The notes beneath the pieces are model-generated. The model did no database searches, had not been told where the DNA came from, and saw only the letters and a program-made list of their open reading frames with translations. From Cyprinodon diabolis (taxonomy: Eukaryota; Chordata; Actinopteri; Cyprinodontiformes; Cyprinodontidae): a stretch of 64,000 nt of DNA. A program made the translations under genes and the position numbers. The DNA is taken from the NCBI GenBank assembly GCA_030533445.1, contig CM060076.1, positions 12,440,501-12,504,500 on the forward strand, read 5' to 3'. This document shows positions 36,482-47,600 of the stretch, one piece after another; positions within the stretch are counted from its first letter, which is position 1; each line of letters opens with the position of its first letter.

Positions 36482-37699
36482 CACTCACCTGCCACTTTAT
36501 TAAGTACACCTGTCCAACTGCTCGTTAACACTTAATTTCTAAGCAGCCAATCACATGGCGACAACTCAGTGTATTTAGGCATGTAGACATGGTCAAAACA
36601 ATCTCCTGCAGTTCAAACCAAGCATCAGTATGGGGAAGAAAGGTGATTTAAGTGACTTTGAACGTGGCATGTTTGTTGGTGCCAGAAGGGTTTGGTCTGA
36701 GTATTTCAGAAACTGCTGATCTACTGGGATTTTCATGCACAACCATCTCTAGGGTTTACAGAGAATGGTCCGAAAAAGAAAAAACATCCAGTGAGCGGCA
36801 GTTCTGTGGGCGGAAATGCCTTGTTGATGCCAGAGGTCAGAGGAGAATGGCCAGACTGGTTCGAGCTGATAGAAGGGCAACAGTGACTCAAATAACCACC
36901 CGTTACAACCAAGGTGGGCAGAAGAGCATCCCTGAACGCACAATACGTCGAACTTTGAGGCAGATGGGCTACAGCAGCAGAAGACCACACTGTCTCCACT
37001 CCTTTCAGCTAAGAACAGGAAACTGAGGCTACAATTTGCACAAGCTCATTGAAATTGGACAATATAAGACTGGAAAAACATTGCCTGGTCTGATGAGTCT
37101 CGATTTCTGCTGCGACATTCGGATGGTAGGGTCAGAATTTGGCGTCTACAACATGAAAGCATGGATCCATCCTGCCTTGTATCAACGGTTCAGGCTGGTG
37201 GTGGTGTCATGGTGTGGGGAATATTTTCTTGGCACTCTTTGGGCCCCTTGGTACCAATTGAGCATCGTTGCAACGCCACAGCCTACCTGAGTATTGTTGC
37301 TGACCATGTCCATCCCTTTATGACCACAATGTACCCAACTTCTGATGGCTACTTTCAGCAGGATAATGTGCCATGTCATAAAGCTGGAATCATCTCTGGC
37401 TGGTTTCTTGAACATGTCAATGAGTTCACTGTACTCAACTGGCCTCCACAGTCACCAGATCTCAATCCAATAGAGCATCTTTGGGATGTGGTGGAACGCG
37501 AGATTCGCATTATGGATGTGCAGCCGACAAATCTGCGGCAACTGTGTGATGCCATCATGTCAATATGGACCAAACTCCCTGAGGAATGCTTCCAGCACCT
37601 TGTTGAATCTATGGCACGAAGAATTGAGGCAGTTCTGAAGGCAAAAGGGGGTCCAACCCGTTACTAGCATGGGGTGCCTAATAAAGTGGCCGGTGAGTG
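36482..37699 (+). mobile_element. decayed DD36E-type Tc1/mariner element
   Basis: The element is 1218 bp, starts CACTCACCTGCCACTTTATT and ends with the inverse of CACTCACCGGCCACTTTATT, giving imperfect repeats of about 24 bp. TA lies on both sides (36480-36481 and 37700-37701). It sits wholly within the hAT-like element, so it arrived later. The transposase gene between the ends is broken. Confidence 0.85.
36630..37667 (+). pseudogene. broken Tc1/mariner transposase with DD36E spacing
   Basis: The original start is ATG at 36630 (MGKKGDLSDFERGM). A 1-nt insertion near 36691 shifts frame, and the helix-turn-helix section continues from there (LSISETADLLGFS) to about 36985. A second indel then returns to the first frame, where TGA at 37050 and TAA at 37065 replace what look like CAA and GAA codons. 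The catalytic domain follows: [19 protein letters not shown] and NPIEHLW. I count 36 residues between the second Asp and the Glu, unlike the 34 of the neighbouring Tc1. DD36E spacing is known for the Incomer lineage, so this copy may belong there. It ends GGPTRY with TAG at 37665. Two frameshifts and two stops make it inactive. Confidence 0.8.
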
Positions 37700-39027
37700 T
37701 ATAATATATAAGATAAAAAAAATGTTTTTGTCTGTCAATATTCTTCATCCAGAACTCATCAAGTGGAAATATTGTAGTTTCACCTGGTTTATTTAGACAT
37801 CACCTGAAGCACTGAAGGGCCAGCTGCTTCACCTACAAGCTGCCCTGCATCATTATTACTGATATCTGTGTTTCCTATAATCATATAATGTATAAGTGCA
37901 TTTTTAATAGTAAAGGATTAAATGTAACACAACCTTTTATCATGATCCTATATTGCTTACTGTCTGACTGTTTAAATAGCTCCTTATGTCTATTTTCTTT
38001 TTTAGTGGCATCATCTACAAACACAAGCATGGGCCTAAGTGTATTAAAATATAAAATCACTTTTAACAATTATAAAAGACAATATAACACTATCTTATCT
38101 GTAATTTAATAATATCCAAAATAAACAGTCAGATTCAAGCATTTTTACCAGACATTAATGTTTGTACTAATTTACTTATAGACTGTGTGGAAATCTATGT
38201 AAGATAAAATCAATGTTTATATTCTTCCTCTGTTTGTTCTTGTCTTTATCCTATTTCTAGAAGTATAAATAGTCAATTAAATTATTATTATTATGTGGAA
38301 CCCTAATTATGCTTTTTAAACAAAAAATAGCAGATGTTTAGGCACCATTTCTTGTTGTTATAGGCTACTCTATAAAAGAAATAACACTTGCTAATAATTG
38401 TACCTGAAAGAGTCATCAAAAAGTGAAAACAGTAATAGCAACTAAATATCGGTAAAAAGGAAACCCTCACATTTTCTTTCTTAATTGGCTGTGGCTAAGA
38501 ATCAGAAATGTTGATGGCTTACAGCCTTTATTTTCCCATTTTTCCAGCAGTCTTCAGAAATCCTGGCTGACTCAGAATATTTCGTTTTAAAAAAGAAAAA
38601 AAAAAGGTTTTTGTTTTTTAGTGTACATAATATTCCTTTTTTTATTATTTATTGGGACTAGTTTTGCAGCCTAATATCAATTGCAGTAACCGCGGCATTC
38701 TAGTGTGAATAAATTTTCAATTTTGTGCTCCAAGCCAAACAGACTAGAAAACAGCCTATCAAGGAGAGAGAAGGCGGGACCTAAGGCAGAACAACCAATG
38801 AGAGTGGAGTTAAATAGCGCAGCACAGTTCCATGCGCTGCTACGTGAAAGGGACAGGAGAGACCAGGCAGAGGAGCTGCGAGAGGAAAAGAAGCCACTGC
38901 TGCAACAACTACTGCTGTAAATTATAAACATGTTGCTCAAATCCAATTATTGGTAGGGACTATTAGGTCGGTTCAAAATTTTGGTAGGGACATGTCTCTA
39001 TGGTCCCTATGCAAACCTACGCCCATG

Positions 39028-41641
39028 GAATTAACTATCTACAGTGAATCAGACCAAGTCTCCAAATATAATATGTTTAAAAAACAAAACAAGAATAAAA
39101 AAAACCCATAGAGGGTATAGAATATTTAGGAAAGAAAACTCAAATCAAGCAGCTACAGAAATAGGAGTTGGGACAAGTTTTACTGTATAAATAGGAAAAA
39201 GATCCTGACTTTAAATTTGAATCCAATTCAGCAAACAAGACAAAATGAAATGAATATACATATAAAACAGTGCAAATCAAAAAAGAACTTCTCAGAACCT
39301 GGAGGTCGAACAAAAATGAATGTTTGCATAAAGAGCACATGTACTTTGGTGTCTTGAGGCTGCTTTCTTGGTCTGATAATAAATGTATTCACAAGAGGGA
39401 AGGGCTCTGGTAGTCTCATTTCTGTCCTTGAGCTCAGATTCCTCTTCTTCTTTCCGCTTTTCTGTCTCTCACTCAACATACAGTAGCTGGTGTTCTGATT
39501 TTTGTCTTATTTAAAAAAACAACAGCTCATTTGACCTATGCTGAGTGCCTTTGGAAGTCTCCTCTAGCATTAAAGATGCACAACTGTATCATTCTCGTTT
39601 AGAACCTGTGGCAAAATTATCTCAAGGTTAAGGATCACAGGTATCAAATATTTTGGTAAGTGAGTCTTCTATTAGATAATCCCTTAGCTAATTAAGAGAG
39701 TAGATATCTGGGGCCAACACATTTTACAGCTGTATTTCTTGTAGAGGTCTGAGGAGAATGGGTAGACAGCACTAAGACGATAGAATAAACCACGTGACAA
39801 CGGAGGTATGTAGGATGCCATCCCTGAATCCCAGTTCCAATCAGGTAGGCTACAGCCTGGATTCTGAAGTATTTTCTTCCCCTTAACCTCTTATTTTCTT
39901 CCCCTTTAAAGAATGAAAAATGTTTAACTCCATTATCTCAACATAATAGGTGAAAAATGTAACTTGTTTTATGATGTCACTTGGTGCAATGATGTTGTCA
40001 CTCTAAAGAGTACCCAGATTCCTTTTTGGGTTTAAGAAAAGCTAAATAACGGTTATACGATAACAATCTCTAACAACTGAAATTTGTCAACAATCTCACC
40101 TTTTATAAACCATATATTAACAATATAAATATGTTTTTTTCAACTGATAAATCCCTGCTGTCAAAACCATTCCATTCCAACTTGCTACCATGTTTGGTGT
40201 ACTAATTAATTAATTGGATCTGTCTTCTTGGTCGAACATCAAGGCTCCTCTGATCTCACACTGTCCATTTGAACCTGTGGAGCACATAACCGAGACCCGG
40301 TTGCTATTATTCAAAAAGTGCTTTATTTTGGAAGTCTCAGCCGAATATTATGGTTATGACAGAGGAGATAACACATTTCCTGATGCTTATATGTACAATG
40401 CCCTCCCAGATGAATAGATGGCCCTCCCAATGCTGAAAGGTTATTTTTTGTTTTTTTTTAACGGAAATACACATTCACAGCAACATGAACATGAAACAAC
40501 AGTTAAAGAAAGCCTCTGTGTGATTTTGTATTAAACAAAGAAAGTATTCAAATTAAATAAAAAACTGATCGAGAATATATATTTATTTCCTGAGTAAATG
40601 AACTTATTCCAATATCACTGTTTATTTTATTAACTATGATGTTTACTCACTGATATGTAGGCCTTGCTTTGAAGTTTGCTGTGTAGAAAAAGAATATCGT
40701 CCACAGTGACTGGCTGCTTTAAGCTGCATTCTCCCTTGCTCTAGCTGGGCTCGATGACTGAAATGGGAAGCACAGTTTGCATAATAATTGCTAGGTTTGG
40801 GAAAATTTTTTTCTTTCTACCAGTGCAACACATCTTTCTTTACACTCTTTAATGATGTGTTTGCTGCCTTGTTGCTTATGACACAGTTATTATCCAGTCA
40901 TACTGCAATTATTTTGTTCATTGGGATGCAGAGTTAAAAAAAATAAAATATTTGCAATAATTTTCATTAATGTCATGATTTTTTCTGTTCTACCTGCTGG
41001 CTTTGTGTTTATTCATACCAGTAGCTGTACATGTTAAATGATGGAGATTTATTCCATACCTGCACCTATACATTGGTACCTAACTAACTCTTATCTCCAT
41101 TGATACAAACTTAAAACTATACAAATAAATGTTTTAATCTGTAGAGAATGGGTGAGAGTTTTTTGCTAAAAGCTAAATTTTCTTTGGGAAATCAGGTGTG
41201 ATGCGTCTGTCGTGGCTGGAAAGAACTCTGTACGACCAAAACTGTTTTATCCTTGAATTTCATTGTGTTTGGTGCCTCTTAAGTTTTAAAAATCACATGA
41301 CAATTTTAAAATATTGAACCAGATTAAAGAACAGGAGATACAAGGTATTGTTCACAAAGTAAACCATATTACATGATAACAGCTCTGCCCCATCCAGTGA
41401 ATCCTAAATCGAGCTATGATTTATAGATGTTATTATTATATTTTTGTAGAACTTCCCAATATAACACAAGATATGCATTATCCTTTGTTATTTTCAGCAT
41501 ATACCCATTTTATGATGGATACTTGCAATAGATATTGTATTGAAGATACAATGTAGTGCAGTTGAAATTATCTCAGTTTCTTCAAAATGTAGTTCAATAG
41601 CCTTCATAGGCCTTCACTACCAGATCTCAATACATAGCACC
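39028..41641. other. noncoding stretch
   Basis: No gene or repeat of known structure can be supported. Open frames of 60-80 codons near 39140-39480 and 40214-40417 lack motifs. Confidence 0.55.
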
Positions 41642-42456
41642 TGTTAGGAATCCAGTTTGTGTGGGTTGTGCTTTTGTTTGTCTGCCCTCCACCACCAGGC
41701 GGCGCCTGGTTCTGGTTGGCCTCCTCACACCCCTGCTGATGCTTACCTCATTAACGGAGGACTCTTAAGCTACTGACTGCCACTACCTCGACGCCAGAGT
41801 GTTTGCCAGTTTTGCGTACTGTAGCCAAGCTGAGTTTTGCTGAGTCAAACTGAGTTTTTGTCTATCTGAGTTTTAACCTTGCTGTTTTTGTCTTTGCATC
41901 TCGGCAGGAAGTCATCCTGCAAACTGGATGTTTTGGACCTTCTCCCCCCTGGAAGGATTCTTTGAGTACCAGACTGAGCTGAGGATTCAAGTTTGTGGTT
42001 TGGATCAACTTTTTCCCCAAGGATCGTTTGGGCGTCTCTCTGAGCTGGGGATTCATCTCCACAATAACCCGTTCAAATACCGCAGGAAATCTAAGTGGCA
42101 TTCAGCTTCTCCGTTCACCAAGGAAAAACCACAATCTGGGTAAACCCTGTCCGCCCTCCAACGAGCAAGACATTTACTGGAACAACCCACACCGACTGGA
42201 TTCAACAAGAGACACCTTTTCCTGGAAACGTGAGTCCGCAACCTTAATCCCCTTCTTCAAATCAAAGACACTAAATTCCCATTGAGCCTGAACTAACCGC
42301 AGTTTCTTCTCCTTCACTTTCCAGTTCCGTTTCGACATTGTTCAGAGCAGCACTGGACTCATCTCATTCACTTTCAATAAAACCTGTTAAACCTTTCCCT
42401 GGTCTCTCTGTTTGGTCTTCTGCATGTGGGTCAGAGCTTTAGATAAAATCATGACA
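41642..42456 (+). mobile_element. solo LTR (815 bp) with perfect 5-bp duplication
   Basis: The block runs from TGTTAGGAATCC to AAATCATGACA, the TG...CA ends of an LTR. It is flanked on both sides by GCACC (41637-41641 and 42457-42461). An AATAAAACC polyadenylation-type word lies near 42378, followed by a CT-rich section, as in the R-U5 part of an LTR. No retroviral-type genes are present, so recombination between two LTRs probably removed the internal part. Overlapping open frames in this block (41862-42285) come from the LTR. Confidence 0.8.
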
Positions 42457-42461
42457 GCACC

Positions 42462-42879
42462 GGTCAGCCATGGTGAAACAGAAGATTTGCAGTCAACACG
42501 TCTTTGTAACTGTGTAAAAAAATCCGGTATCAGCAAGCTTTGGTTTATTTCAAAAGAGAAGCTTTGAATCTAAAGAGGAATTAGAGTGATGATTGAACAG
42601 GACTTCAAAGCAATATGTCCATAAATCTAAGACAAACCTAAAGAGATGATATTTGCTTTTCAGAGGTTTTAGCCTGAGCACATAACCCTCAGCTTTAGGA
42701 GACCTGTTGTAGAGAGTGGATATTCCTAAATTCCTTACAGTGATCTCTGGTAACCTCTTGTTGTTGAGGGAGGCCACTGAGGAAGCTAAAATAACATTTC
42801 TTCCTACTAACATCCTCATCTACAGGCCTTCTGAGAGGGAACACTTCCCCCTGCCCCCACAGGGAATAGAGAGGAAAAC
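42462..42879. other. short noncoding interval between LTR and MITE
   Basis: Nothing recognisable. The minus-strand open frame at 42550-42819 has no motif. Confidence 0.45.
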
Positions 42880-42882
42880 TGA

Positions 42883-43515
42883 GGCCCCGTCCACACGAAG
42901 TCAAAACGAACACGAAACGCTAATATTTTCCAGAACGTTTGTCGTAAAGACGGAGACGTAAAATAAATGTGATCGTCCACACGAATGCATGAAAACGCTG
43001 CAAAATGTATGCCAGGCCTGTAAGTGGCGCTGTGGTGCCAAAGCAAAAATAGGCGACGAAATGTTGGGCATCCGCACTAATATTTATACATGGTTGCCCT
43101 GCGGGTCCATTTTCGTGGTTCAGTCAAATTCAGGTGCTGAACTATGTCGTCGATATTGCTCTGTTCTTCCTGGAGATATTCCAGAAGAAGAAGATTCTGT
43201 TGTAAGCCCGACAGCAGGGTGAGTAGCATTAGCAGCAACCATTCAACACAGTACGGCGCCATTGTTGTTGTGATACTGTGTCGCGCATGCGTGTTTAGAG
43301 GCGACGCTATGACGCATGCGTGTAAAAAAAAAATGCGGTTAGAGCTTAAAGATGGAAACGCGAAAACGGCGTTTCAAAATCTTCCCACTCTGAAGGCTGA
43401 ATAAAAAAAAGATCATTTACAGACCCCCGAAACGCCGGCTTTGTGTGGATGAGAGGCTGGTCTGGTGAAAAATTTGTGCGTTTAGGCCAGGGTTTGGCTT
43501 CGTGTGGACGGGGCC
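42883..43515. mobile_element. 633-bp MITE with GGCCCCGTCCACACGAAG ends
   Basis: The 18-bp terminal inverted repeat GGCCCCGTCCACACGAAG is perfect at both ends. TGA lies outside both ends (42880-42882 and 43516-43518), consistent with a 3-bp target duplication. The interior is GC-rich and CpG-containing, with GCGCATGCGTGT and ACGCATGCGTGT copies near 43284 and 43312. No transposase is encoded. A 3-bp duplication fits the PIF/Harbinger group, but TGA is not its usual target, so the superfamily is open. Confidence 0.75.
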
Positions 43516-43518
43516 TGA

Positions 43519-46500
43519 GAAGCTCTGTAAGTGTCTTAACCAATTGGCTACGAACAGTTACAGAGTATTCAGCACATCAAATCGTTTTCTCTGAACCTTT
43601 TTAAAGATTATTAATTTTCTTACCACATATTTTATTAACTGCTATCATCAAACCAATGGCACAAGTAATTTAAAAGGGGGATCACCTTATTGCCGCACAC
43701 CTCTCTTCTCTGAACTGTTCAAATACTAAACAGCTATTAAGATTATAAACTTTATACAACTGCAATTATTACATTTTTTTAAATACTGAACCATTTTAAG
43801 AATAATCTGTGGATTTATCCCGGGAAACAATATCATATTATGTTCAAGTATAACTGCTTCATTTTAAAATGGAGAAATAATTTGGTCTAAAACCGGAAAA
43901 CTATTGCCATGTATCACAGATCTTGTTAAAGCTGAACACCTTTGTTTCTGAGGTAAATGAGTCTCGCTCAGACATGGGCGTACTACTTAAGATCAAGGCT
44001 ATAATGAAAACCAGGTTCCCTGCTGGGAACCACTCTTGTAGCCACTTTCACTGACATGAATTATTCTTGGTCCTAAACTAATTCGCCTTTTGAGTGGATG
44101 ACTATTGAGAAATCTCTTTAGTAAAGGACTGTGTGTAACTGGCTTGTCCTCTCTTTCTCCTGGAGTATCTATTCTTCGTATTTTCTCTACCAGAAATATA
44201 AGCTTATTCTATCCAAGGTTACATCCCTCTCTCCTGTTGCAAAAGCAGTTTTAATTTAAGACTACTTTATGACTTACTTATCATCTTAAATATCTCCTAG
44301 CCTTTATCTTTCTTGGTGTAAATTATCTAAATGAATATTCAAATCGTTCCTATACTTGGAATTAGGCTGAAGACATATTGGCCTATACATTCTCCCAATA
44401 CGTTATCATATTTAAGATTCAAAGAACTGTGGTGATATATGCTCTTGTGTGTCATAATGTACTATTATTCCACTTTGGACATGCTTGTTGGTGCGAGGTG
44501 TGTATTAGCAAGCCAGATTAGAGTCGTAAAACTTGGTGCAGAGATGATGACATTTACCCCCTGACTGTAAAACCTCCACAGGCTGATTGTGCTCTCACAC
44601 TGTAAATTCAAAGCCTGCCGCAGGGGAACCGAGACAGGATTGTGCATGCTAATGATATGTCGGGTTTGTGTATATAAGGCAGTTTAAAAGAGTTTTTTTG
44701 TCCCTTTTTGTTTGTGTGTACATTAATCTCATTTATATCCTGCAGTATGTTCGAGCTTGCATATCCATACTTTAAAGCATCTAACACGAGATACATCTTA
44801 GTTCTGCATGAGTGTGCAGAGTGCAGTATAAGCTGGAGTTAGTAGTCCTCTTGCATCTTTCAAGAAACTGCAAAAAGTCCTTTCTTTTCACAGTGTGTTT
44901 GTGACTGCATAGCCCAACCAATCTTGTCAATCCATCAGGAGGGCTTGCAAGCAGGTTGTACAAGTGAAGGGAAAAAGGACAATGAATGACATTGGCAGGT
45001 AACTTGCTTCAGAAAGTCTCCCTATTCCAGGGACAGCAAGCTGATTGCTGATAGCAGATGTGTGTCTAATTGCTGTTGGGTTGGGCACTCTCAATGTGTC
45101 TCTGTTTCTTCTGTCTCTGTCTGCCAGAAAGCTGAGCCCCCACCAGACCCCCCCCATCACTCCCTTAATTAGAGGCCTTATCTCCGTTAATCACTGTGCT
45201 CTCCTCTGCAGCCCACTGTGGGCATTATAGCATAACTGGCCTGGCCAGGACAGCAATGTGTCACAGTGGATGGGAAAAAATGAAAAAGGTGGTAAAGACA
45301 GTTAATAGAAAAGAAGGCATGTTTGGAGCAGGAAAAATGAAGAGTTTTCAGTGCTAGCAAACATACCATTGGAATATGCTCACATTATTATATCTTAACA
45401 ACAAACTTCAGTCAGTTTTTTTGTTTTGTTTTATGTGACTCACAAGCACATTGTATTGTACAATTAGCATGTGAAAAAACAGTACATGCTTGTCAACATT
45501 TTTGCAAGTGAAACATTTTTCCTGCCTCGCTTAGTAAATTGCTCCATTACAGTAACATGTCATTTAAGGTTTGTTTCTACTTATTATACAGACTGGCATT
45601 TTTGTCCATGTTTGTTTGCAAAATGTGCAAAAATCAGTCATAATTAATAAAAGTAGCCTATTTTCACAAATAAATTGCTTGATCATATCATTTTATTGTC
45701 ACCCTGAGAAGTTTCCTTATTCATACTAAAGAAGAACATCCCTGTTGTATGATACTGTAACCACCAGGTTTAACAATGGGAATTATTTTCAAGATGATAT
45801 GCAATATTAGTTTTATGCCTCATAAAATTATACATAAAGGCTAAAACATGCAGCTTTGGTGTATGGTGCACTAATAAAACTATATTAACTGAAAGATACT
45901 ACAAATATTGTAGTGTTATTTAAATATGTAATGGTTCCTTTTTAAATGAACATTTATTATATAATCTGTTGTATCCAATCAGTTATGCAGTTGAACAGTA
46001 AGTGATGTACTCAATATGAATTCATTCACTTCACATTAATGTTTTAATCAGCTTTTAGTGATCTAAGCATTCTTTTGAAAATATTGCTATGCATTAAAAC
46101 AAAAACAATAAAAAAACTCACTCAAGTTCACTGAACATAGGAGATTAAGTAGATTTTTTTTAATGCTTGAATGCATATGGGCATTTGAGCCATGCATTTG
46201 GGTCATCTAACGTTATTACTGTGGCTGTCTTTGGCTATCACATCTTACGGAATTCAACTATTAAGTGTTGACGCCAGTTCAGAACCAACTAACTGCATTA
46301 TTTCTAATATATTTAAGTGATGTCAGAGTTTTGAATCTGGCTGCACTGATATTAGAAGAAAAACATCTCATTAGCAGCAATAAAATGCAATAAGGCTATT
46401 CAAGTTCCAGGGGCAAACTTTAATTGTATTCAGAGTGTGAATGAGTGAAATGTCATCCACTGGCCAGGCAGCTCAAGCACAGATTTACTGAAGTTTTAAA

Positions 46501-47224
46501 CCAAGTCACGATTCATTTAGCATTAATAATGCTTAAGTGTATTCAACCTCTTAATGGGCTGGCTTCGGAATTTCATCACTATGCACCCAGGGCTTGACTC
46601 TTAACCACATGCACAATTATATTGATAGGCTCTCCTATTTTGCCTGGGTCTTTTTGTGAAAAAATACAACATAGGTTACAACCATTACAAACATATTCCA
46701 GTAATTTACTAGATTCTGCATGAAACAGTTAACTTACAAATTGTCAAAAAAAGGAGGAACAGCATAACTCAGGCTGAACTAAACATTATATGTAGGCTAG
46801 TTCCCAATGATCATGGATATTGTCTATGGATTCACAATGTTAACCATGCAAAGAAAAGGGTCAAACATCTTTTTATAATAAATCATGAAGTGGTTTCATT
46901 AAAAGCTTTAATAAAAATGTTCTTCATCTTCTTCCTTCTTGCTCATGCTGTATACAGAACAGAGGTCTTTACCAACTTGGTGTTACTTTTCTGTTACTTT
47001 GTTGTCAGAGATTAGTACTTAAAGTTGACCATACAACCAAATATTCAAAGCAAGACATAAAGGGTCTTCTTCTTTTCTTTTCTTTTTTGACAACTTGTTT
47101 CACTACATGGCTCCATGAGCAATAAAAACAGGAGTATTTATGCCGAGAGTCTATGTATGGAAAACTGTGGATTTGATTTGACCACTCACAAGTAGGGTAT
47201 GTACAGAACGGCCATTTTTAAAAA
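43519..47224. other. noncoding stretch with possible conserved elements
   Basis: No coding exon is firmly supported. A block at about 45000-45245 is less AT-rich than its flanks and holds TTAATTAGAGG and CGTTAATCA, homeodomain-type words. A further such block is at about 44465-44660. Confidence 0.45.
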
Positions 47225-47600
47225 GCTAGCGGTTCCCTAACAGCTCTAAACAGGCATATTGACAAGGTTGCATTAAAGAAAACAGTGTGGTAGAAAATTG
47301 TGTAGAAGAAACAAGGGTAACCAAAGCCCTTTGAAGACTGGCTTGCAAAACCAATGCAAGACTATGGGGGAGATCCACAATAAGTGGACTAGAGCTGGGG
47401 TCAATACTTCTGGAGCGGCCACACATTGTTGCACAGCATACAAACTGCCTGAGGTCCGGTGTACAGTTTTCAAAATCTGTTATGAATGTGGTACCATGTC
47501 ATCTAGTGGTTCTGGTCAACTGTGTTTTATTGCCTCTAAAGTTAACACAGCCCTCTACCAGTGGATTTTAGAGCACCTCTCATTTCTCTCTACCGACTGC
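47225..47600 (+). pseudogene. Tc1 transposase remnant related to the intact copy
   Basis: Broken reading on the plus strand matches the Tc1 transposase at 34132: CGRK near 47286, GEIHNKWTRAGVNTSG near 47370 (the intact copy has GEIHKEWTAAGVSASR), and then GTMSSSGSGQLCF near 47490 (intact copy GAMSSAGVGPLCF) through ALYQWILEH near 47550. The D148 region between these blocks is deleted, as is everything from the second Asp onward. No inverted repeats survive. It is an old relative. Confidence 0.7.

Larger units (their letters stand above)
35811..39027. mobile_element. hAT-like non-autonomous element hosting a nested Tc1/mariner copy
   Basis: The left end starts CAAGGGCGTAGGTTTG and the right end is CAAACCTACGCCCATG, a 16-bp inverted repeat with one mismatch. 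The flanks are GAATTGAC at 35803-35810 and GAATTAAC at 39028-39035, an 8-bp duplication with one mismatch, as expected for hAT elements. Both ends also carry TAGGGACA words a few tens of bases inside. About 2.0 kb remains once the nested 1.2-kb element is removed. I see no hAT transposase. The 71-codon frame at 38705-38920, rich in charged residues, has no recognised motif. Confidence 0.7.

Noticed and set aside
41862..42285. Several 60-96-codon frames
   Set aside because: They fall inside the solo LTR, and none shows a retroviral-type domain.
45186..45360. Possible exon after the CTCCTCTGCAG acceptor at about 45210
   Set aside because: One frame is open to a stop near 45354, but there is no convincing donor or recognisable protein.
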